DNA of 64,000 bases, taken from contig NC_049996.1 of NCBI RefSeq assembly GCF_000003815.2, positions 13,072,419 to 13,136,418 on the forward strand, written 5' to 3'. The position numbers were made by a program, and so were the translations under genes. Positions 21,556 through 31,824 of this stretch are shown here, piece after piece. The notes under the pieces were generated by a model. That model was given only the letters and a program-made list of their open reading frames with translations, was not told the DNA's origin and searched no databases. Position 1 is the first letter of the stretch, and each line of letters begins with the position of its first letter. This DNA comes from Branchiostoma floridae. Its lineage: Eukaryota > Chordata > Leptocardii > Amphioxiformes > Branchiostomatidae.

Positions 21556-21820
21556 CACAGTAAAAGCGTTCAAGTTTGCAGGGATTTGACTTCAAGCATT
21601 TAAGTTTGCAGTACTGTAAAAGCGTTCAAGTTTGCAGGGATTTGACTTCAAGTATTCAAGTTTGCAGTACTGTAAAAGCATTCAAGTTTGCAGGGATTTG
21701 ACTTCAAGTATTCAAGTTTGCAGTACTGTAAAAGCATTCAAGTTTGCAGGGATTTGACTTCAAGCATTCAAGTTTGCAGTACTGTAAAAGCATTCAAGTT
21801 TGCAGGGATTTGATTTCACA
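21556..21820. repeat. Minisatellite, 56-bp unit, 4.7 copies
   Basis: The unit is AGTACTGTAAAAGCATTCAA then GTTTGCAGGGATTTGACTTC then AAGTATTCAAGTTTGC. Each unit contains two versions of 'attcaagtttgcag', so the array is a higher-order repeat of an older, shorter unit. Copies are nearly identical. Confidence 0.95.
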
Positions 21821-21844
21821 GTAGGAAGAAATTTTGAGATGATT

Positions 21845-22250
21845 TGCATACCTGGTAAACCGCCCTATTGCATACATTGTAACACACCAGGTTTGTACTT
21901 GATATATAAATGTACAAGCTGCATATCCAGACAGATTTGTTTCAACCACTCACACTGGGAAGGATAACAGTACTCTTTTCAATAAATGTGGTGGGTTCTT
22001 TTAAGTGCTTGGAGAAGTGCTCTGAGAGTTGCTTTGCTACATGTAAAACATGGGACCTCAATCTAACGTCCCACCCGAGAGATTCAATTTTTCCCCCAAA
22101 GCTATAGGTGCTCATTTTCACCTGAGCAAAGTGAGGAAATTTGTGAAAAGTATCTTTCCCATGAGCCCAACGTCGGAGCATATCAGGGGACTCAAACCAA
22201 GGACCTCTGGGCTTTGAGCCAAACACTCTACCATCGTGAGATACTGTCAC
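21845..22250 (-). mobile_element. SINE with tRNA-like head, most complete copy
   Basis: Read on the minus strand, it begins with a tRNA-like part: an A-box-like CACGATGGTAGAGTG and a B-box-like GGTTTGAGTCC. A body follows containing 'aagaacccaccaca' and a tail containing 'aagtacaaacctggtgtgtt'. Diverged copies are at 25-280, 26185-26395, 28318-28600, 42710-42905, 58605-58860, 59925-60175 and 60300-60500. Confidence 0.75.
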
Positions 22251-22992
22251 CAAAATGTTGATAAAAATAAAGTCTGTGGTGGTTGTGTGAAGAAAAAGCT
22301 TTATGAAGTCATGTAGCGTAATAGTGGCATGTTCTTGCCTAATAATTGACACTAAAAGAGCTCTAAACCCCTAAATATGTAGCTACTTTCTCCTTGGTGC
22401 TGAACACACCATCCATTCATAATGAACAGTTACTGAATGCAAATAGTGCTAAAAATAGCCCTAAACCTACAGTTATATATAATCTAGTTATGACACAACA
22501 GAAAGTTGATTCTCTGAAGCTTGTGTGTGTGTCTACAGTCTGTGTAAATAATTACAACCAATCTATTTGAATAGGATATGTCCCATGTAGTTCTAAATGT
22601 ATTAGTACAAACACTTCTAGTATACATGTATCCAAGCAAACATAGTAGATTGTTTCAATTATGGAGGACTCAAATCCACACAAGGGTGGATTAAAATGGT
22701 AGTATCAACAAGCTGTACAAACAAGACCATGTAAAGTACTGTACTGGTTACCTTTTAACATTTGCCACTCACGGCGCATTAGGACGGTGTTCTGAACCAA
22801 TAGAGTTAGCAATTTGCATGTTTCTTTCTTTCAATAAAAAAGTAATGTAAAAGGTTAATGTGTACTCACCTACAATTAGTGTTCACGGTTGATACCAGGT
22901 AGATCACAGCACATGAAAAACAAAGAGATATCATTTAGAATCATTTCAGAATTTGTGGTTGGTCTCTTCACTATGTATACAATGTACCATAC
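22251..22992. other. No gene seen
   Basis: AT-rich. A good donor GTGAGT on the minus strand at about 22868 follows 'attgtag', but no acceptor or clean frame accompanies it. Confidence 0.35.
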
Positions 22993-23361
22993 TTAGGCCA
23001 CTTTACTTGTCTCTCGGATTCTTTTAGAAAAAAATTGGGTTGGTTGGTCGGTCGAAAAAAAATAATAAAAAAACTTTTTAAAAAGTTAGGGGTAGGAGAG
23101 ATCGGACAGGAAAACCTAAACTTTCAACATTTAGAGGGTCCCTGGTAGCAAAGTCCAAAGTTTGAAGAAAAACGATAACAAATTATTACCGTCCAAAATA
23201 GGCACGTACATATACTGGAATTTGAGGCCCATACTTGATTTGAGAGAGGAGAGACTGTGAAATTTTGTCAACACGAGGTGTGACCAAGTTTTTGTCTCTT
23301 TTCAAATAGAAAAAATAGGGTCAGGAAATCCGAGAAACAGCAAAAAAATTGGTGTTGCCTA
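22993..23361. mobile_element. MITE family J, copy 1
   Basis: Shares the order and sequence of the copy at 34526-34893: 'ctcggattcttttagaaaaa', 'ggtccctggtagcaaagtc', 'gtccaaaataggcacgtaca', 'aacacgaggtgt', and an end 'ggtgttgcctaa' that is the inverse of 'taggccac' at the start. Confidence 0.8.
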
Positions 23362-23760
23362 ACCATAGGCATCACAAAAAAATCCTGGATACATGTAGAA
23401 CACAGAGCACATTGCACATTTCCAAAAAATCTGGATTCAAACTCCCATGATTGTCTCAATTTTAATTTTTTTGGAATGCTTCATAGAACTAGAAAGGCAA
23501 CATTTTTGAAAAAAATGCAGGATGTTTGCGAAGGGAAAAGAAAGGAAAAATCACAAGAAAAGAAACAACTAGTAGAAAGGCAATGAGGCGTTGACAAGCC
23601 CCCCTCCCCACACGGACCGTCCGACCGACCGTAACGCCACGCACGTCTTTTGAGTGCAAGAAAAAAATTGAAAAAGGCGTGTACAACGAACGATGCCCTG
23701 TTTGCAAGATGAAAATGTTGTTAATACAAGATACATATCTAAAATGGGGAATAAAAAAAG

Positions 23761-23833
23761 TGACCCTGCGGGACTCGATCCTGTGGCCTTCAGCGTGAGA
23801 GGCCGTATCACTCCCCACTATGCTACGTGGTTT
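23761..23833 (-). tRNA. tRNA-like sequence, probably a pseudogene
   Basis: On the minus strand there is an A-box match TAGCATAGTGG and a B-box-like GGATCGAGTCC, at normal tRNA spacing, followed within a few bases by a run of seven T, a Pol III terminator. The anticodon arm region is GCCTCTCACGCTGAAGGCC. The T-stem and acceptor stem pair poorly (several mismatches), so a functional tRNA is unlikely. It may be a tRNA-derived remnant of a second SINE family. Confidence 0.45.
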
Positions 23834-23904
23834 AACATGATTATATAAGTCTTATAACGTTATGTTGCTCAAGGTGGCCCGGCCGGTTTAAATTCTGTGC
23901 GTTC

Positions 23905-24075
23905 ATTGGTTTATTCGATGACAAGCATAGAGTTTCAGCCAATCGAAAAGCTGTATTTCACAGCCAAAGGCTTTGTCATCAGTGTTTTCATTGGATCCCG
24001 GTTTGAGCAAGCGTTTTGCTGATAGGTTCACATGTGACGTATCCCCGAGGAAAGCCCTTTTGTGGCCAATCAAAA
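23905..24075 (+). promoter_or_regulatory. Cluster of CCAAT-type boxes
   Basis: Four ATTGG or CCAATC motifs lie within 170 bp (near 23906, 23938, 23989 and 24066), several followed by 'aaaagctg'. It lies upstream of the ETS-type palindrome at 24381-24412 and the CpG-rich start region after it. Confidence 0.4.
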
Positions 24076-24380
24076 AGCTGGAAACGTAGAGAGCTTGGTA
24101 CAGCCCCAGCTTTTCCTGCGTTTTGGTAGAATATCTGCAGGAAAACTATATGTTTGCTGCTTCCGCAAACATAATAACAACAATCATGCAATGATGATAT
24201 GAAGTAAAAAAATTAAAGGGAAGTATTGTAAAGTTTTGGCGCCAAAGTTTCAAATGTTCTGAACTTTAAAATCTCCTGTCAGATTGAGATTTGTAACTTA
24301 TTTCCAACTTGTCTGCGTCATTTTATTACATTTCAAGCGCTATTAAATTAACAACGCCAGAGTAAGCTGCGACCAAATTC

Positions 24381-24412
24381 ACTTACTTCCGGGTAGCCTA
24401 CCGGAAGTAAGT
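24381..24412. promoter_or_regulatory. Perfect 12-bp palindrome carrying two ETS/GABP-type sites
   Basis: ACTTACTTCCGG and CCGGAAGTAAGT face each other across 8 bases. Each arm contains the core CCGGAAGT that is common in TATA-less promoters. It lies 26 bases before an ATG in a CpG-rich block. Confidence 0.5.
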
Positions 24413-24437
24413 CAGACCTAGATTTCCGAATCGAACT

Positions 24438-24656
24438 ATGCGGTCGCAGATCTTCAGAGCTTCTTGGGGACTTTCAACAAACTTCTTCGAGCGAACCACC
24501 AAACGCGTTCTAGAGCACGCCTTGGTTTGTTAGAAAGTTGGATAAAATGGTGGACAGCTCAAGCGGCCGTGGGAAGTGTGCATATTTCAAGACATCCTCA
24601 CGGCACAATAAAGTTATATCTGTTGTTCAAATTGCTGCGAAGTGGAATAACTAAAG
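24438..24656 (+). CDS. Candidate first exon, frame undecided
   Basis: All three frames are codon-like. ATG at 24438 opens MRSQIFRASWGLSTNFFERT and stops after 31 codons. ATG at 24547 opens MVDSSSGRGKCAYFKTSSRH and stops after 35 codons. A third frame without ATG is open through to a donor AAAG|GTAGAT at 24656. The first frame is basic and amphipathic like a mitochondrial targeting peptide and could be spliced at GTTTGT inside. A transposon-like element begins 17 bases after the donor. Confidence 0.35.
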
Positions 24657-24673
24657 GTAGATTTAAGTCATAA

Positions 24674-25296
24674 TCAGCCTTGTCAAATCCAGCCGGCAGC
24701 CGGCTATTTTCCCCGCCTACTTTACATTTTTCAGCCGCCTACTTTTGTTACAAAATCCCCCAGCAATTTGTCTTGATAAATCTCTGGCAGTTTTCTGATA
24801 GCTTACTAGGTCTTCAGGGATCTGAAAACTGTCATTTTGACGAATGTCCCACATGTGTATTAGGTTTTCTCTGTTGTTTACATTATCTGAGCTTGCAGCA
24901 GACACTGCCACCACACCTCCAAGGAGGCGGAGTTCTAATATCTGGACCTTTGAGTGCATGGGCCTAGCTCTGTGTGCCTGTGACTATTTTCTGGACTATA
25001 ACTAGAAACACAACATGCCTGATTGTGGATGGATTCTTTTACAAAATGGTTAATTCCAAGATATAAGCTGACAAGAAAAGTTGCCCAGAATACACCAAAA
25101 ACCATGTTTAGGGGTCTAAATTTACAAATTTTTCCTGGGGGAGGCCCCCCAAACTCCCCCTACAGGAGGGGGGCAACCCCCCTCCCGTACCTACCCCCCC
25201 GCTTGCCACTTCGTGGCTCGCTGCAAGCCGCAAAGCGGCTTGCCTGCTACTTTCAGATATTAGCCTACTACTTTAAAAGTTTCTGACAAGGTTGAT
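24674..25296. mobile_element. Transposon-like element P with GGGGG/CCCCC blocks
   Basis: It starts 'agccttgtcaaatccagccg' and ends 'tttctgacaaggttga', giving imperfect inverted ends around CCTTGTCA. Near the right end is 'tttaggggtctaaatttac' followed by G-run and C-run blocks, a pattern I have seen in dispersed elements of marine invertebrates. It sits immediately downstream of the candidate exon at 24438-24656. Confidence 0.55.
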
Positions 25297-25596
25297 AAAT
25301 AATTAAATGTAGAAAAATTACCAAAAACAGTAACTTAATTTTTTACAATATATCCCTTTAAAGATAACTAGAAAGGAGACATAGAAATCTGTATTCAGGT
25401 CAGTGGCCTACTGATGAAAGCAAATTCCATTACCAGTGATGTTCGTTGAACCATCCGTTGCCCATTGCATAATATTATTCTCACCCGTCAAAATGGACTT
25501 TCAAGCAATTTCTTACACTAGCCCAACTCATTTGATACGTTAACATTAGCTAGTATCAATATTTCACAACCTTTTGCAAATTCTTTTCAAAACTGT

Positions 25597-25824
25597 TAAC
25601 GCTAGTTCACCTTTATCCATAGGGTAACCTTTATCCGTTCTTTTTTAAAACAATGTATTTAGGGAAATCAAGTCGACAGATGATGGTTTCAAACTGAAAT
25701 ATTTAAAATAATAAAGTATATAATTAGAAACTACCTTCCATCAACTCGATACCCTATCTCTGGATACCCTATATTTAGCAACACAACGGATATAGGTTAC
25801 CCCGCGGATAAAGGTGAACCGTTA
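25597..25824. mobile_element. MITE family G, copy 1
   Basis: Ends TAACGCTAGTTCACCTTTAT and, at the right, 'cggataaaggtgaaccgtta' as the inverse. Within are 'ggtaacctttatccg' and 'cggatataggttacc', extending the pairing to about 45 bp on each side. The interior is short, AT-rich and non-coding. Confidence 0.9.
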
Positions 25825-26080
25825 GTAGCAAGAGAAAAAAATACCTTTGCTGCCCCAGCTGGCATTATGACAGTATAACTGTTACAAGCATCCACAAATG
25901 TTCGCCAGTGACAAAGCCAGGAAAACACAGCCCAAATCCACTCTACTCTGACTCTGTGGGTGACTTATTTGAATTGTCACATGACTTAGACCGCCTACCG
26001 TAACGTCCACATGTGGTGATGTTTCATTCATGTACCATCTCTACTCAGGTAATAGTATTCAAAAGAACCATTACCTCTAT

Positions 26081-26177
26081 CAGGGCTCAAAATACTTTTT
26101 TCTGCATACCTGTACTGGTGCAGGTAACATTGAAAATTACCTGCACCAGACAAATTTTACCTGCGCACAAATTTTTT
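26081..26177. mobile_element. MITE family N, left fragment
   Basis: Begins CAGGGCTCAAAATACTTTTT and shares 'actggtgcaggtaacattga' with the fuller copy at 31476-31824, then stops. Confidence 0.7.
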
Positions 26178-26184
26178 ATGTCCT

Positions 26185-26395
26185 TGAGATGTAGATGTAA
26201 CTCTCCTCACACAATTTGGGACCTCCATTTGACGTCCTATCTAAGGAAAAATCCTAACCATAGTTATTAGAAGTACTTAACTCATTTTTACCTGTGAGCG
26301 CACAACATCAACAGGGCATATCAAAAGATTTGAACCCTCTCAAAGGTCTAGGCCGAATACCATCCCATTATACCATGCAGATGCCACTTTAAATT
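26185..26395 (-). repeat. SINE-family copy, head retained
   Basis: Minus strand: a tRNA-like head with 'gagggttcaaatc' as B-box relic, then body sequence 'ggacgtcaaatggaggtccc'-like. It abuts the MITE N fragment, so one probably inserted next to or into the other. Confidence 0.55.
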
Positions 26396-26419
26396 GTACA
26401 TTTTAGTATTACTCAAACC

Positions 26420-26641
26420 TAACGCTCAGTTCACCTTTATCCGCGAGGTAACCTATATCCGTTGCTTTTTACCGGTATTTAGGCATATCAGGCACAACAG
26501 GTGGTAGTTTTAAACTGCAATATACTGAAAATTTTGCAATTTGAAACCAACGTCCGTCGACGTGATATCCAAAAATACCCTGTCTTTAAAAGCAACGGAT
26601 ATAGGTTACCCAATGGATAAACTTAAGGTGAACTATTGTTA
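26420..26641. mobile_element. MITE family G, copy 2
   Basis: Left end 'taacgctcagttcacc', right end 'aaggtgaactattgtta'; the inner parts 'ggtaacctatatccgttgc' and 'gcaacggatataggttacc' pair. More diverged than copies 3, 5 and 6. Confidence 0.85.
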
Positions 26642-26957
26642 CCCCTTTTTACAACAAACAAGGATAAAAAGCATTACAGTGCAACAATGCTAATTGTTCG
26701 CAAAAAAGTACCTCTGCAATCTTCAAAGCTGCAGCAGAAAAATGGTCTCCACATCGCTTAGCACACTCCATCCTTGCAGGGCTACTAATACTGTACTGTC
26801 TAATGTGTCTCAATCTTTGCTGCGGCCCCTCAGCCAATGGTCTAAGTGGCTGGTTATAACGTAATTAGCGTCAATTAGACCTGGAAGGCTTTTAGCTCCA
26901 GGATGCTGGAGGCCTAATAAATTTTGAAAAAAGAATCCTAATTGCGAAGGGAGCAGG

Positions 26958-27178
26958 GTAACGCTAGTTCACCTTTATCCGTGGGGTAACCTATATCCGT
27001 TGTTAAAAAAGAGAAGGTAATTAGGATACAGTATCAAGTCAACGGACGTTTCAAATAGCAAGATATTCAATATACGGTTTGAAACAACCGTCTGTCAACT
27101 TGCTATCCCAAAATGCCTTGTTTTTTCTAGAAACAACGGATATAGGTTAACCCGCAAATAAAGGTGAACTAGCGTTAC
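26958..27178. mobile_element. MITE family G, copy 3
   Basis: The ends GTAACGCTAGTTCACCTTTA and its inverse are perfect for 23 bp. This is the third copy within 1.6 kb. Confidence 0.9.
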
Positions 27179-27299
27179 CTGATTCCAATAGGGCCTGTAT
27201 CAAACATACTTTTGATCACTTGCAGACAATATTTGAGACTATGCAACTTGTTGACTTTATCACAATTCATGGATAATATTAATACTAAGAAGAAAACAG

Positions 27300-27480
27300 T
27301 AAAGGGTCAAAGGTGCTTTGCATCAGAGCCCACCAACCTTCCCTCAACCGAGACGGGGGCCGCTACCAACTGCCAAGCACCTTTGACCCTTTGCTGACAT
27401 CACACTTCCGTTCCGGACGTGTGATGTAGGCTTTGGGTCATTTCCACTTGAGAAGGATCAGAGGACTGATCGAAAGCTTG
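27300..27480. repeat. Retroelement-type tail, family R, copy 1
   Basis: Contains 'ccgagacgggggccgctacc' and 'tgctgacatcacac', matching 'agagacggtgggcgccatag' near 38090 and 'agagacggtgggcgttataa' near 61620. It ends with 'gaggactgatcgaaagcttg', a phrase of the kind found near the 3' ends of Penelope-like elements. Class assignment is from general resemblance only. Confidence 0.45.
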
Positions 27481-27501
27481 TTGGTAAGCGCTTTATTTTG
27501 T

Positions 27502-27731
27502 CTACGGATATAAAGTCTTAAAGTTGTAACAAAACAATAAATGCAGTTTAATTGGAAAATTTAGATAGTGAATGCAGGTCAGTCCATCTAATAAACTATG
27601 TATTTTTACTAAATAATTTGTTTTGTGTTGCATATGAAGTCCAGGAAGACTAGTGGCGTGCCCTAGGGCTGCTATGTTTTGACAGCAATTGGATCTGTCT
27701 GTTATCACTAAGCACAGCCTTTGGAGAGGCA
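27502..27731 (-). CDS. Candidate terminal exon of locus III (75 codons)
   Basis: A long pyrimidine tract and acceptor (TCATGTCCTTAAG) are followed, in the phase set by the exon at 27981-28169, by PLQRLCLVITDRSNCCQNIA and so on to FKTLYP and a stop. A competing frame from the same acceptor region reads KAVLSDNRQIQLLSKHSSPR and stops sooner. The phase argument favours the first. No domain recognised. Confidence 0.4.
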
Positions 27732-27980
27732 CTTAAGGACATGAAAAAGATAAGAAAATACCCGAAGCAAATCTGGTTTACTGCTATATATACCCTTAAC
27801 ACATACATGTATATCTCACACTTACATTGTATACTGTCACTGTCTATGGATAATATATACGGGAAAATTTTACAACTTTTTAGTTTGAAATTCCCTTGTT
27901 AAATCTACTATATGAGGCACCACAATTGAACACAGGAATTTAAACAAACAGAATGAAAACTACAGAAAATAACTGTTTAC

Positions 27981-28169
27981 CTCCAGGTTCTGTAAGGATT
28001 GTGCTTGGACCATTCTGTGTTCCCAGTCTGAGAGTTCTCACCAAATGACAAAACTCATTTGAGTCTGACTGACATTGATTGTTGCTACCATGGAAGAACC
28101 TTTCAAACATATGCACATGTACTGTCTTAATAGTCAGAAGGCTCTTGAAGGGGTTTCCGCTTGACTTGA
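27981..28169 (-). CDS. Candidate internal exon of locus III (189 bp, phase 1-1)
   Basis: Acceptor ACAAATTCAG and donor GGAG|GTAAAC bound an open frame KSSGNPFKSLLTIKTVHVHM then FERFFHGSNNQCQSDSNEFC then HLVRTLRLGTQNGPSTILTE and PG. Codon use and the good splice sites make this one of the best-supported exons in the window. It keeps the same phase at both ends, so it could be skipped without breaking the frame. The family is not recognised; the NGPSTILTEPGG end reads like part of a conserved domain. Confidence 0.6.
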
Positions 28170-28317
28170 CTGAATTTGTCACACAACACAAGATAGTACA
28201 GTGAATTTACCTCACCGAATAAATGATAAAAACAAGTCTTACAGAACAGCGATAAATTTTATACTCAACGACATATATGTTTGTTTGTTTGTATATTTTT
28301 TTCTACTGAACTTAACT

Positions 28318-28600
28318 ACAAGTTGCATACCCAGAATGGTTAATGTCAAGTTGATACAGTCACACCAGGAAGGGCCCCTTCTCTTTAATAGATAAGTGTG
28401 GTGGGTTCTTTTAAGTTTTTGAGGTATAGCTCTCCTAAAATACCAGACCTCCATTTAACATCCTATCCAAAGGAATGGCACTAACCATAGTTACACATAC
28501 GCTGGTTCTCAATTCCACCTGGTTCTAGTGAAGGAATTTGTTTAAAGTGCCTTCAACAAGATTGGAACATATCAGCAGAACTTAAACCCATGCCAATGAA
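28318..28600 (-). repeat. SINE-family copy
   Basis: Contains 'aagtgtggtgggttctttta' and 'gacctccatttaacatccta', both shared with the other SINE copies; the head is decayed. Confidence 0.65.
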
Positions 28601-29355
28601 ATTTTAGAAGATCTTTTCAAGCCTATATGCTTAAGTTTGTGCATCAAAAGCAAGAACAGATAAAGTACAAGATATTCAAACTTCTAGAAAGATATAATTT
28701 CCTAGAATATCCACATACATGGAAAAACATAGTTATAGAGATAACAGTATTAACTCTACTATTGTCATGACATCTATCGTCAAATTCAACATTGTATACT
28801 CTAAATGCTAGATTCCCTTAGATGTTAATAAGCATCTTGAATGAAGGCATTTTGAATTATTAATACCAATATTCACAAACCCCCAAAAGACCCCACAGAT
28901 AGTGCTGGTTCGACCCTTACCCCACAATCTAATTATAACTCCATTAAAGGGACATTCTGGAAGTTACAAGCATTACTGGGTCATACCATTAGGAGCTAAT
29001 TGATGGGGATGTTTTAGCTGCTTTATCTATATATAGAAATATTTGAGCAACTTAATTCCCAGTACAAGACATAGAATAGAAAGAATACACTTCACTTAGG
29101 CTCCTTTTAGTTAAAAAAAAATTGAATACCATAATAAAAAGGGTGAAAAAAGACTGGCTTTGACTTGAGTATGGGACCTGCAAGCTTTAGCCATCGTCAA
29201 ACTCGGAATATCCAATCTAATATTTTAAGACTGACAGATACATGATACATTCCAACAATCAAATCATGTACAACAAAGTTTATACCAAATCCTATATACA
29301 GCAGCACCTGTACAAAATATCTAATGAATGACAGAGCCATTTTTACGCAGCCTAG

Positions 29356-29746
29356 CTTAGGCCCAATCTATACACAGTTTTTGCCGATATCTGTGGATGT
29401 GTCGGGAGGGATCTGGAACGTTGGCCGCGGGACACCCATGGCGCTTGTAGTCATAAACAGTTATATAGCCTAATGAGCCTGTGTTATATGCTAATGAGCC
29501 CTCCCAAAGTCGGGACACATCTACATGTACATGCCCGCGAAAGCTGTCGGGGACCCCTGCTAAGCTATCGGGGACCCCTGCTTAGCTATCGGGCAAATGC
29601 TCCGGACCTTTCGGGAGAAATTCTGCCGATATCCTTATGGCGATATTGCAGTTCCAATTCTAATATCTGACGCTGAAAAAAAAGCTGTCGGCGAGAGGTT
29701 TTCGGCTCGTCGATATCGGGAAAAACCGTGTCTAGATCGTGCCTTA
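29356..29746. mobile_element. MITE family M (CTTAGG..ATCTAxACACxGTTTTT ends)
   Basis: Left 'aatctatacacagtttttgc' and right 'gggaaaaaccgtgtctagat' are inverses with few changes, continuing outward to CTTAGG. The interior is CpG-rich and carries about three tandem units of 'agctatcggggacccctgct'. No protein frame. Confidence 0.8.
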
Positions 29747-30129
29747 GGCAAAGGAAAAAAATGTTGTGTTTCCTGTTTCCCTACCTACCCTAAAAAAAAC
29801 CTGCTGACCCTAGAATTTTTTAGGGTAGGCAGTGGGGTCACATAGCTTCCAGTTCTAATTTTTATCCAGCCTGCTTCCTATTGAAGTAAAACACTGCTTG
29901 TCCTATCTAATTAACAATAAATGTATCTATTATGCACAAAATTATAGTTTGATATTGAAAGACAAGTGTCATCATGCATTTCACTTTACTTTGTTCAATT
30001 GTATTGTAACATATATCATTACAGTTTCGGTCAGCCTAAAAAAATCATAAGCAAAAAAGATAGTCCCTGCCTAACCCTAATATTTCCAGAACTGCAACAG
30101 GAAACACAACAATTGTTTTCCTAGGCCTA
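29743..30129. mobile_element. MITE family L, copy 1, abutting family M
   Basis: Left CTTAGGCAAAGGAAAAAAAT then 'gttgtgtttcctgtt'; right 'aacaggaaacacaacaattg' then 'ttttcctaggccta'. It directly follows the MITE M, sharing the bases CTTAG at the junction. A partial relative is at 35975-36100. Confidence 0.85.
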
Positions 30130-30242
30130 ATTACTGTAACATATCAGGAATGTAGTCTCAACGTGTTTAGCGTAAACAATTGATAATGCTGTCATCACAT
30201 GACTTTGTACACGTGATATAGGAAATAAGCCATGTACACAAC

Positions 30243-30717
30243 TAGGGCTGGGTACCGGTACAGAAAATTCAGGTCCAGGTCTGGTGCAGGTCCAGAGGAT
30301 CAGGTCCAAGTCTGGATCTGAACCTGGACCTGACTTTGTATATATGTGAAAACTTGTGAATTGACGATATTCAAAACAATGGTCCATTTCGACACAAAGA
30401 AATCTGTTTTGTGGAGTATTCCACTCCCATTGGCGATTTAAAATTCTACAAGGCTAACTGCCTCAGAGTCTGTACAATTGACTGTAAAACCTGGTAAAAA
30501 TGATCATAGATTCTACTCTGCTTCCCCTTGTTATTTTCTTAAAGTTAAACTGGTAAGCCCCGAAATGTGTGAATGCCTGATCATATATCTGTTTATTTTC
30601 CAATACTGTAGGTCCAACATCCGGTCCATCAATTTTTTTCAGGTCCGTTTTTTCTGAACCGGTCAAATAAGAAAAAAATGGTTTCGTACCAATACACAAT
30701 ACCGGTACCCATCCCTA
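30243..30717. mobile_element. MITE family E, complete copy
   Basis: Starts TAGGGCTGGGTACCGGTAC as at 4588 and ends 'ataccggtacccatccct'. Internal blocks keep the same order as in the copy at 4588-5020. Confidence 0.85.
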
Positions 30718-30764
30718 CCGTAACTAGTGTTCTAATGTTCAACAAGTACACGTACAGTACTGAC

Positions 30765-30802
30765 CTTCCCAATGCTGACACAAGGTCATGCAACTCTGTC
30801 AT
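30765..30802 (-). CDS. Candidate first coding exon of locus III (12 codons plus 2 bases)
   Basis: Minus-strand ATG opens MTELHDLVSALG and ends at donor AAG|GTCAGT in phase 2. An in-frame TAA six bases upstream fixes the start. Joining to the exon at 28169 needs at least one further exon, because the phases differ. Confidence 0.4.
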
Positions 30803-31052
30803 AGTTTAGTCCATTTGCTTTTAGGCAAAATGATGAAAGTCTAATGGACGAGAGACAATTTATGGTTATGATAAAAACATGACTACAACGTACCAGAAGT
30901 AAGAATATTTCTACTAGTTGATCCATTTGCCAAATGGAAATCTTGACTTGAAGCGTACAACGTAACAAAAGTTGGAATCCAATGTCACAGTCTGTGGTAA
31001 AAACTAAAGGTACAATGTACATTGTTAAAGGTAAGGGTAGAGGTACAGGTTT

Positions 31053-31291
31053 GTAACGCTAGTTCACCTTTATCCGCTGGGTAACCTATATTCGTTCTTT
31101 AAAAAAATGTTATCTATGTATATCAATGGATATCAAGTCGACGGAAGGTGGTTTCAAACTGCAATATTTGATATGTTTTTATGTATTGAAAATATTGTAA
31201 TTTGAGGTCAACATTGGGCGACTTGATATCCATAAATACCCGTTATCAACGGATATAGGCTACCCCTCGGATAAAGGTGAACTAGCATTAT
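31053..31291. mobile_element. MITE family G, copy 4
   Basis: Ends GTAACGCTAGTTCACCTTTA and 'ataaaggtgaactagcatta'. Slightly longer than other copies in the middle. Confidence 0.9.
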
Positions 31292-31475
31292 GTAGTCCCA
31301 TTATAAGCCTTTTTGAGGCTGTAGGTGCAATGAGTTGTAATCTAATCTGTCTAATATAGCCACGGTATTGGAAGGTGGAGCCCAAACTTCTCCTTCCACT
31401 GCATTTTACCTCCCCAACCAAAATCAGGTACCCATTTTTACACCTGGGTGCATTGAGTAAAGTCATCATGATGGC

Positions 31476-31824
31476 AGTTCTTGAAATGCTTTTTTCTGCA
31501 TACCTGCACTGGTGCAGGTAACATTGAAAATTACCTGCACCAGACAAATATTATCTGCATCACTCTGAATTTAGGAAGTATGGAATTATGGAATTACTAA
31601 ATTGTTCTGGAACCATTGCTATTCATTTCTTTTATACTATACAGCTGGTAACAGTCAATGCAGGTAATAACAATCCACATGCACCTACATCATAGTCCGA
31701 CATTTATATATAAAACCCAGTACATGGACCAGTGCAGGTTAGGCCAGGTAAACACCAGGAATACCTGCACAGCTCCAATTTTACCTGCACTAACCTGCAT
31801 ATGCAGGTGGTATTCTGAGCCCTG
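31476..31824. mobile_element. MITE family N, fuller copy
   Basis: The right end 'ggtggtattctgagccctg' is the inverse of the family start CAGGGCTCAAAATAC. The left end is diverged. The interior is built from ACCTGCA/TGCAGGT repeats ('actggtgcaggtaacattga'). Confidence 0.75.
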
